NCBI GenBank assembly: GCA_003599475.1
Contig: QZKK01000195.1
Coordinates: 1-9,985, forward strand
From: Desulfobacteraceae bacterium
Lineage (GTDB): Bacteria; Desulfobacterota; Desulfobacteria; Desulfobacterales; SURF-15
Reading direction: 5' to 3'
DNA length: 9,985 bases
Notes under the pieces: model-generated
The model's input: the letters and a program-made list of their open reading frames with translations, nothing else
The model's database searches: none
Told to the model about the DNA's origin: nothing
In this document: positions 5,205 to 9,985 of the stretch, in pieces
Layout of the letters: the number at the start of each line of letters is the position of its first letter
How positions within the stretch are numbered: position 1 is the stretch's first letter
Made by a program: the position numbers and the translations under genes

Positions 5205-5290
5205 CTATACCACATTCGCAAACACTTTTTCCAACCTCCGGAATAACAGAATCCCATACGAGCAGGATGAGATCGCAAAAATCAGGTTAA
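5205..5290 (-). pseudogene. 3' end remnant of a second Wzm-like permease (copy B)
   Basis: The last codons before the stop at 5205 read SYGILLFRRLEKVFANVV. They line up with VSGLYYFRRMEKTFADVV at the end of the intact permease (10 of 18 residues identical). The DNA after the stop (GTGGTATAGTA) is also shared. The preceding hydrophobic stretch NLIFAISSC fits the last membrane segment. All upstream parts of the gene are missing; beyond about 5290 the sequence is the cooC upstream region. The lower similarity compared with the toxin fragments suggests an old divergence. Confidence 0.65.
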
Positions 5291-5326
5291 GCTTCGGTTT
5301 CATTCCAGAGTTTTTCACGAATCGAT

Positions 5327-5354
5327 TTGCCCATGCGGGATCCTGTGTTATATT
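5327..5354 (+). promoter_or_regulatory. Possible promoter of the cooC-helicase unit
   Basis: TTGCCC at 5327-5332 and TATATT at 5349-5354 are 16 nt apart, and TG precedes the -10 as in extended -10 promoters. The site is about 130 nt upstream of cooC, with a long inverted repeat in between. The -35 match is only 4 of 6, so this is tentative. Confidence 0.35.
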
Positions 5355-5368
5355 GGGTACGAAAAATA

Positions 5369-5456
5369 CAGCCGCCAAGGCACGAAGGCACAAAGCGCAT
5401 CCTGGTGCGACGTCATACACATACGGGGACCTTTGTGGCTTCGTGTCTTTGTGGCT
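5369..5456. repeat. Large inverted repeat of CACGAAGGCACAAAG type in the cooC leader
   Basis: AGCCGCCAAGGCACGAAGGC followed by ACAAAG (about 5370-5395) is mirrored by CTTTGTGGCTTCGTGTCTTT followed by GTGGCT (5431-5456). The arms are about 26 bp with a few mismatches, around a loop of some 35 nt. If transcribed from the promoter suggested upstream, it would form a long hairpin in the 5' leader of cooC, ending about 11 nt before the AGGAG ribosome binding site. The words are of a dispersed-repeat type, so it may be a repeat element and not a dedicated regulator. Confidence 0.7.
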
Positions 5457-5483
5457 ATTATCCTTCGAGGAGAAAAAAAGTTT

Positions 5484-6239
5484 ATGAAAATTGCCGTAAG
5501 CGGAAAGGGGGGTGTCGGCAAGACGACATTTGCAGCCCTTCTGATCAGAATTCTGGATGCTTCCGGAAAACATGTGCTGGCAATCGATGCCGACCCGGAT
5601 GCCAACCTCGCCGCCGCCCTGGGGATCGCCGATTCCGATAAGATCGTTCCGATCTCCGATATGAAAGATCTGATCTGCGAGCGCACCGAATCGCAGCCAG
5701 GAACCATCGGGGGTTATTTCAAGCTGAACCCCAAGGTCGACGATCTTCCGGAGGCTTTGTCCGTGAAGCTGAACGGCATCAAGCTCATGCGCCTCGGCGG
5801 GGTCAAAAAAGGGGGTGCCGGCTGTATCTGTCCCGAAAGCACGCTGCTCAAATCGCTTGTCACCCACGTGGTGCTTGCACGAGACGAGGTGGTCGTCATG
5901 GATATGGAAGCAGGAATCGAGCACCTTGGCCGGGGCACCGCCAAAGCGGTCAACCGGTTGATCGTCGTGGTGGAGCCGGGGCGCAGAAGCATCGAGACGG
6001 CCGCACACATCAAAAAACTCGCCTCCGAAATCGGACTCGATCAGGTCGCACTGGTCGGCAATAAAATCCGGAACCCAAAAGATGAAGCGTTTCTCAAATC
6101 CAATATGCCCGGTTTCGAGTTTCTCGGTTTCCTCCCTTATGACGAAAGCCTGATCGAAGCCGACCTGAACGGAAAATCTCCTTTCGAGACCGATTCGCCG
6201 GCCCTTAAAATCGTAGAGAGAATCGCCCGCGGGTTGTGA
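5484..6239 (+). CDS. cooC: CooC-type nickel-insertion ATPase for CO dehydrogenase
   Basis: The 251-residue protein begins MKIAVSGKGGVGKTT, a deviant Walker A P-loop with signature lysine K8 and K13. DADPDAN at 35-41 is the switch I region, and MDMEAGIEHLGRGT at 139-152 is the Walker B/switch II region of the SIMIBI class MinD/CooC family. GCICPES at 113-119 contains C114 and C116, the CXC pair through which CooC dimers bind nickel or zinc. CooC hydrolyses ATP to load nickel into the C-cluster of carbon monoxide dehydrogenase. I chose ATG 5484 because AGGAG (5468-5472) precedes it and the family begins exactly there; the open frame continues upstream into repeat. No CODH/ACS gene is in the window. 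The gene overlaps the helicase gene by one base. Confidence 0.92.
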   Translation: MKIAVSGKGGVGKTTFAALLIRILDASGKHVLAIDADPDANLAAALGIADSDKIVPISDMKDLICERTESQPGTIGGYFKLNPKVDDLPEALSVKLNGIKLMRLGGVKKGGAGCICPESTLLKSLVTHVVLARDEVVVMDMEAGIEHLGRGTAKAVNRLIVVVEPGRRSIETAAHIKKLASEIGLDQVALVGNKIRNPKDEAFLKSNMPGFEFLGFLPYDESLIEADLNGKSPFETDSPALKIVERIARGL

Positions 6240-8353
6240 TGAGAAGACCCACACTGCACCCGCATCGAATCTCCAGGCGCCGGAACCCGAAGCCCTTCCG
6301 GCCGGAGCCGATCCGGCCCGAGGCGGATTCCAAACTGAAGAGAATTTTCGCGGAAATCGGCGTTCCGAAAGCGGGTCCCTTCGTTCCGGACCCGTTTCAA
6401 CTGGAAGCGCTTGCCGCCGTCCGGCATTCGGACTGCCTCGTTACCGCACCCACCGGCGCCGGAAAGACATGGATTGCGGAACAGGCCATCCTGGAGCGAT
6501 TCAAACAGGGGAAAAAGGCCTGGTATGCCTCGCCACTCAAGGCGCTCAGCAATTCCAAGCATGCGGAGTTTTCAGCAAGCTTCGGTCCTGAAAATGTCGG
6601 AATCCTTACCGGAGACCGGAAAGAAAATCCGGAAGCCCCGATTACGGTCGGCACCACCGAAATTCTCCGAAATCAGCTATATGACGCCATGCATCACGGG
6701 GTTTCGCTGGAAACAGACTTTGTGGTGCTCGACGAGGCCCATTTCCTCGGCGATGCCGAGCGCGGGGTGGTCTGGGAAGAGATCATGATCTATCTTCCCG
6801 CGCGGATTCCCATCCTGATGCTTTCGGCCACCATCGGAAACGCTCCCGATATCGCCGGTTGGCTCTCATCGATCCGCAAGAGGGACTGTGTCGTGGTCGA
6901 GGAGAAAAAAAGGCCCGTACCACTGGTGCCGCTTTTTCTGCATCCGTCGGGAATGCTGCTTCCGCTCCTTTCTCAGGAGCGATCCAAGAGAAGGTCGAGG
7001 TTGGACAAGAAGGTGGGAAGCTATCTCTCCGTCAAGAATCCGCCCCTGTTAGCCCCTCCGGGCAAGCTCCCCCCCTTCGGGCAGATCCTTCGGGTGCTGC
7101 GCAGGTTCCGGCTGCTGCCGGCTATTTTCTTTCTCAAGTCCCGGGCCGATTGCGACCAGGCGCTGGAGCTCTGCATGAACAACCGAATCCAGGATTACGG
7201 GCGCAGGGCGGACCTTCAGAACCGCATCGAGTCGCTCCTTTCCGAAAACCCCTATATGGCAGGGCACCGCCAGCGCTGGCACCTCGAGAATCTCGCAGTC
7301 GGCGCGCATCACAGCGGACAACTCCCGGCCTGGAAGCTGGTTTTGGAGACTTTGATGACCGAAGGTCGCCTCGATGCCGTATTCGCGACCTCCACGGTGG
7401 CTGCCGGCGTCAATTTTCCGGCGAGAACCGTCTCATTTTTGAATTCGGACCGGTTCAACGGCATCGATTTCGCCCCGCTCACCCCCACCGAATTTCATCA
7501 GATGACCGGAAGGGCCGGCCGCAGGGGGATGGACCGGGTTGGCTTTGCCGTGGCGCTGCCGGGAAAGTTCATGGACATCCCGCTGATCGCCAGGCTGATG
7601 GGGTCACCGCCCACGCCGGTACTGAGCCAGATCCGGATCAATTTCTCGATGGTGCTGAATCTGCTGCTATCCCACACTCCGGAGCAGATCCGGGGCCTTC
7701 TCGAAAACTCCTTTGCCGCTTACCTTTTGCTGCAAAAGGGAGAGAAACAGAGAAATCCTGCATCGAAAGAGGATCGGCTCCTTCTGTGGAAAGATTTTCT
7801 GCGGCATCTTCGCTTTCTAAAAAAGAACGGATTCGTCGCCAGTAATGGCGAGCTCACCGATGACGGCCGATGGGCGTCACGGCTCCGAATCGATCAGCCG
7901 CTTCTGGTTGCAGAGGGGCTTCGGCTGGGAATTTTTCCGGATTCGGATCCCGCACTCCTTGCAGCGATGGTCGCCACATTCGTCAGCGACCGCGACTTCG
8001 ACGATCGTCTCAACGAAAAGCTTGTCTCAAGACCTCTTGTGAAGGTTTTTTTCAAGATGCGGGATGAACTCAAGCCGTTGACGGAAGATCTGGAGGCCGA
8101 AGGCTTTGCGACCCGCCCGTTTTTCCTCAGGCCGGCGGCTACCGTCTTTGCATGGGCAGCCGGGCAGGAATGGGATGAAGTCAGATCCGCCTATGAAATC
8201 GAAGAAGGCGATCTGGCGATGCTCATACTGAGGACCGCAGACAATCTGCGCCACATCTACAACGTATCGGAAGCCTTTCCGGCGATTTCGGCATCGGCGG
8301 CCCAGGCGATCGAGCTCATTCTGAGGGAGCCGGTGGTGACGGAAGCTCTGTAA
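6239..8353 (+). CDS. Ski2-like DEAD/DEAH-box helicase
   Basis: The 704-residue superfamily 2 helicase shows the motifs in order. A Q-like DPFQLEAL is at 51-58. Motif I APTGAGKT is at 70-77, Ia SPLKALSNSK at 98-107, II DEAH at 165-168, III SAT at 196-198, V STVAAGVNFP at 385-394, and VI QMTGRAGRRG at 421-430. Motif VI with GRAGRRG and motif V with AAGVNFPAR are typical of the Ski2/Hel308/HelY branch, which unwinds RNA or DNA from the 3' end using ATP. The C-terminal 270 residues are helical and contain no zinc-finger or nuclease motif that I can see. The first about 30 residues are rich in Arg and Pro. ATG 6239 shares its A with the cooC stop (TGATG), so translation is coupled; a GTG at 6236 is an alternative. 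The family is clear, the substrate unknown. Confidence 0.88.
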   Translation: MRRPTLHPHRISRRRNPKPFRPEPIRPEADSKLKRIFAEIGVPKAGPFVPDPFQLEALAAVRHSDCLVTAPTGAGKTWIAEQAILERFKQGKKAWYASPLKALSNSKHAEFSASFGPENVGILTGDRKENPEAPITVGTTEILRNQLYDAMHHGVSLETDFVVLDEAHFLGDAERGVVWEEIMIYLPARIPILMLSATIGNAPDIAGWLSSIRKRDCVVVEEKKRPVPLVPLFLHPSGMLLPLLSQERSKRRSRLDKKVGSYLSVKNPPLLAPPGKLPPFGQILRVLRRFRLLPAIFFLKSRADCDQALELCMNNRIQDYGRRADLQNRIESLLSENPYMAGHRQRWHLENLAVGAHHSGQLPAWKLVLETLMTEGRLDAVFATSTVAAGVNFPARTVSFLNSDRFNGIDFAPLTPTEFHQMTGRAGRRGMDRVGFAVALPGKFMDIPLIARLMGSPPTPVLSQIRINFSMVLNLLLSHTPEQIRGLLENSFAAYLLLQKGEKQRNPASKEDRLLLWKDFLRHLRFLKKNGFVASNGELTDDGRWASRLRIDQPLLVAEGLRLGIFPDSDPALLAAMVATFVSDRDFDDRLNEKLVSRPLVKVFFKMRDELKPLTEDLEAEGFATRPFFLRPAATVFAWAAGQEWDEVRSAYEIEEGDLAMLILRTADNLRHIYNVSEAFPAISASAAQAIELILREPVVTEAL

Positions 8354-8371
8354 ATAAATATCTTTCCTATC

Positions 8372-8434
8372 CGCAGATAAACGCAGATGAATGCAGATAA
8401 AAAGAGTCTCACGCAAAGGCGCAAAGTCGCAAAG
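8372..8434. repeat. CGCAGAT and CGCAAAG dispersed repeats between convergent genes
   Basis: After the helicase stop come CCGCAGATAAACGCAGATGA plus ATGCAGATAAA (8371-8401), then ACGCAAAGGCGCAAAGTCGC (8411-8430). These words recur in variant form at 717-760 and 9075-9095. No terminator hairpin with a T-run is visible between the two convergent genes. Confidence 0.65.
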
Positions 8435-8469
8435 AATCTAAAATCTAAAATCTAAAATCAAAAATCTAA
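8435..8469. repeat. Five-copy 7-bp tandem repeat AATCTAA
   Basis: Five tandem units of AATCTAA lie at 8435-8469; the fourth has one mismatch (AATCAAA). The HD-domain gene ends inside the repeat, so its last four residues (ILDF) and stop codon are coded partly by it. Confidence 0.85.
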
Positions 8470-9006
8470 AATTCTCTGAGATAGTTCTTCCGGCTGAAAC
8501 GGCAGCCGCTTGAAAATCCGCTCTTCCAATGCCTTTGTTTTTTCCCAAAGAGAGGAGATTCGATTGCGATTCGCCTCCGTCTTGCCGTATCGATCCATGA
8601 TATAGACCATCCGCTGCGAAAGCGGTACCACCTGATCGTGGAGCACGCGCTTATCCGAATAGTTGGTGATTTCCGCTTCGGTTAAAACCCCTGTCAAAAG
8701 ATAGGAGTCGAGCTGGACGTGTTGCCGAACGACATGCCCGACTTCAGGAAATCCCAGCTCGATCAGCAGTTGGGCGCCTGTCGCCGCATGATTTTCCCCG
8801 GTTTCAAAGGCTCGGGTCTTTGTGATGTCATGGAGCAGGGTTGCGGCTTCAAGCAGCCTGAGGTCCGGAGGGTTCGGATCGTTTTGAAGCGGTGAGGCCA
8901 AAGCGATGGCCACCCGGCAGACCTGCACCGAATGATCCCGGATGTGATCCATCATGTCCATTTTCCGCATCAAATCAAAACACTCGGCTCTCGTCGGTAG
9001 CTGCAC
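8458..9006 (-). CDS. HD-domain phosphohydrolase-like protein
   Basis: The 182-residue protein is a single HD domain. The metal ligands H25 (RDHS), H59-D60 (LLHDITK), H73 (ENHAATGA) and H96 (VRQHV), and a later Asp in NYSDKRVLHDQVVPLSQRM, are in the order seen in small HDIG hydrolases, which act on phosphate esters or nucleotides. K63 after the HD pair also fits. The GTG start at 9006 is supported by GGAGG nine nt upstream on the minus strand (in CCGGAGGTAAGAAGCC). The gene converges with the helicase gene and diverges from the HD-GYP gene. Its last residues are read from a tandem repeat, suggesting the original stop was replaced. The substrate cannot be predicted. Confidence 0.85.
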   Translation of the reverse strand: MQLPTRAECFDLMRKMDMMDHIRDHSVQVCRVAIALASPLQNDPNPPDLRLLEAATLLHDITKTRAFETGENHAATGAQLLIELGFPEVGHVVRQHVQLDSYLLTGVLTEAEITNYSDKRVLHDQVVPLSQRMVYIMDRYGKTEANRNRISSLWEKTKALEERIFKRLPFQPEELSQRILDF

Positions 9007-9337
9007 GGCTTCTTACCTCCGGTTATTTCCTAACAGATATTCCAAAAGAGCGCCAGAGCGAATCCGCCTCCGATCCGCAGATTTTCGCAGATTTCGTTTG
9101 CTCCGATTGCCGAGACAATTTCTCCGAATTGGAATGCTGAAATGGAACACCGTCCAATAACGGACTGGAGAAGATTCCATTCTTTTGCGGGAGGGAATGC
9201 GCGGGTTGCTCAGTAAACCCAAACTCTCGGGGCATTTCGAGAAGAGGCATCAGGAAAGCGTGGATTTGATTCATGGAATGCTTTTTGCAACAATTTGGGT
9301 CGAACCGGTATTTGAACTTGCACGAGAGGGAGACCTT
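9007..9337. other. Divergent spacer of 331 bp
   Basis: This separates the HD-domain gene (minus) from the HD-GYP gene (plus) and must hold the promoters of both, but I see no strong -35/-10 pair. It contains CCGCAGATTTTCGCAGATTTCG-like repeat words at 9075-9097, related to those at 717-760 and 8371-8401. Short open frames on both strands have no family features and I do not call them. Confidence 0.5.
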
Positions 9338-9985
9338 ATGGCGACAGGCGAGATGTATGAAATCAGCGGAGACCCGAATATACTCGATAAGTACATCGAC
9401 TTCGACGTTTACTATAAAAACGAAGGCTACTACGGACTCTACAAGAAAAAGGGGACCGTATTCGATCCGTCCCGCATTAAAACGGGGAAGCTGCCGGAGC
9501 AGCTCTTTATCTCCCTCAAGGATCGGATTCACCTGGTAAGGGCACAGACCCGACGGCTCAATCAGCAAATAGCGCTCGAGCTGAAAGCGGACCCGGTCAA
9601 GGCCAAAGAGCGGCTCAGCGAAGTGGTCTCGGTCACGCTTTCAGAACCGAGAAACGAGGTTCTGGTGGATATGAAGGAAACCATCGGAGTCGTGGTGGGT
9701 GAATACCTCGACTCGCCGGATGTACTGAAAAACCTCATCAAGGTTTCGGTCAAGGACTACACGACCCAACTGCACCTGACAAATGTGATGCTGTTTTCGC
9801 TTGGCTATGCCCATCACGCCGGCTATTCTGAAGAGGACCTCAGACTTTTCGGGTTGATCGGGCTGCTTCACGATGTCGGCAAGATCGATATCCCCAATGA
9901 GATCCTGACGGCTCCCAGGAAGCTTACCAAGGAGGAATTCGATCAGGTTAAAAAACATTCCCAGAAAGGATGGAAGATATTGAAG
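9338..9985 (+). CDS. HD-GYP domain protein, probable c-di-GMP phosphodiesterase (partial)
   Basis: The first 216 residues are in the window; the gene runs off its end. Residues 1 to about 130 form a region with no domain I recognise, beginning MATGEMYEISGDPNILDKYI, with a helical stretch about 55-120. From about 140 an HD-GYP domain starts: TTQLHLTNVMLFSLGYAHHA, then LLHDVGKIDIPNEIL with H178-D179 and K182, LTKEEFDQVKKHSQKGWKIL with H207. The HDxGKxxIP and H..KG..IL patterns are characteristic of HD-GYP enzymes, which hydrolyse the second messenger cyclic-di-GMP. The GYP motif itself would lie beyond the window. ATG 9338 has a close GAGGGAG ribosome binding site; an in-frame ATG at 9278 is possible but has a poorer one. 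Regulatory input is unknown. Confidence 0.85.
   Translation, partial: MATGEMYEISGDPNILDKYIDFDVYYKNEGYYGLYKKKGTVFDPSRIKTGKLPEQLFISLKDRIHLVRAQTRRLNQQIALELKADPVKAKERLSEVVSVTLSEPRNEVLVDMKETIGVVVGEYLDSPDVLKNLIKVSVKDYTTQLHLTNVMLFSLGYAHHAGYSEEDLRLFGLIGLLHDVGKIDIPNEILTAPRKLTKEEFDQVKKHSQKGWKILK

Noticed and set aside
5205..6254. A 349-codon open frame on the minus strand opposite cooC
   Set aside because: It is the antisense of the clearly recognisable cooC gene. Only its last 25 or so codons, which lie outside cooC, are meaningful, and those belong to the permease remnant.
6859..7845. A 328-codon plus-strand open frame inside the helicase gene
   Set aside because: It overlaps helicase motifs V and VI in another frame and shows no domain of its own.

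Overview
This looks like a chromosomal stretch from an anaerobic bacterium, most likely a Desulfobacterota (delta-proteobacterial) sulfate reducer or a relative. The grounds are indirect. There is a cooC-type nickel-insertion ATPase, as expected in organisms with carbon monoxide dehydrogenase/acetyl-CoA synthase. Long intergenic spacers are full of short word-like repeats (CAGATAAACGCAGAT, CACGAAGGCACAAAG, GTTCAGTGTTCAG, GATGACGGATGACAG types) that I associate with that group. Toxin-antitoxin (TA) fragments are dense. Species cannot be told from the window.

Left half (about 1-5300), all genes on the minus strand. This is a decayed TA island with one intact transport gene in it. In order of rising coordinate it holds: a broken four-helix-bundle (23S rRNA intervening-sequence family) gene; a hicAB pair with a truncated hicA and a frameshifted hicB; an intact vapBC pair with a near-consensus promoter; an MNT nucleotidyltransferase antitoxin whose HEPN toxin is cut off after about 31 codons, next to the vapBC promoter; a frameshifted remnant of a small hypothetical gene; a deleted remnant of an AbiEii-type toxin and its antitoxin; an intact Wzm-like ABC-2 permease with no ATPase partner in view; a spacer of about 780 bp made largely of repeats; an intact antitoxin/AbiEii toxin pair; and a remnant of a second permease 3' end. 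The order permease end, antitoxin, toxin occurs twice (about 2436-3469 and 4251-5290), which points to a duplication whose copies lost different parts.

Right half (about 5300-9985) is better preserved and more GC-rich. On the plus strand cooC overlaps a large Ski2-like DEAH helicase gene by one base, so the two form a translationally coupled unit. A minus-strand HD-domain phosphohydrolase gene converges on the helicase gene. After a 331 bp divergent spacer comes a plus-strand HD-GYP (cyclic-di-GMP phosphodiesterase-like) gene that runs off the window end.

The left half is best read as a site where TA modules and repeats repeatedly insert and decay. The right half looks like housekeeping or metabolic genes. 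I do not see a clear new multi-gene system. The most unusual signals are the duplicated permease-TA block, the hidden hicAB remnant, the identical 8-nt gene overlap in three unrelated TA operons, and the coupling of cooC to a helicase.
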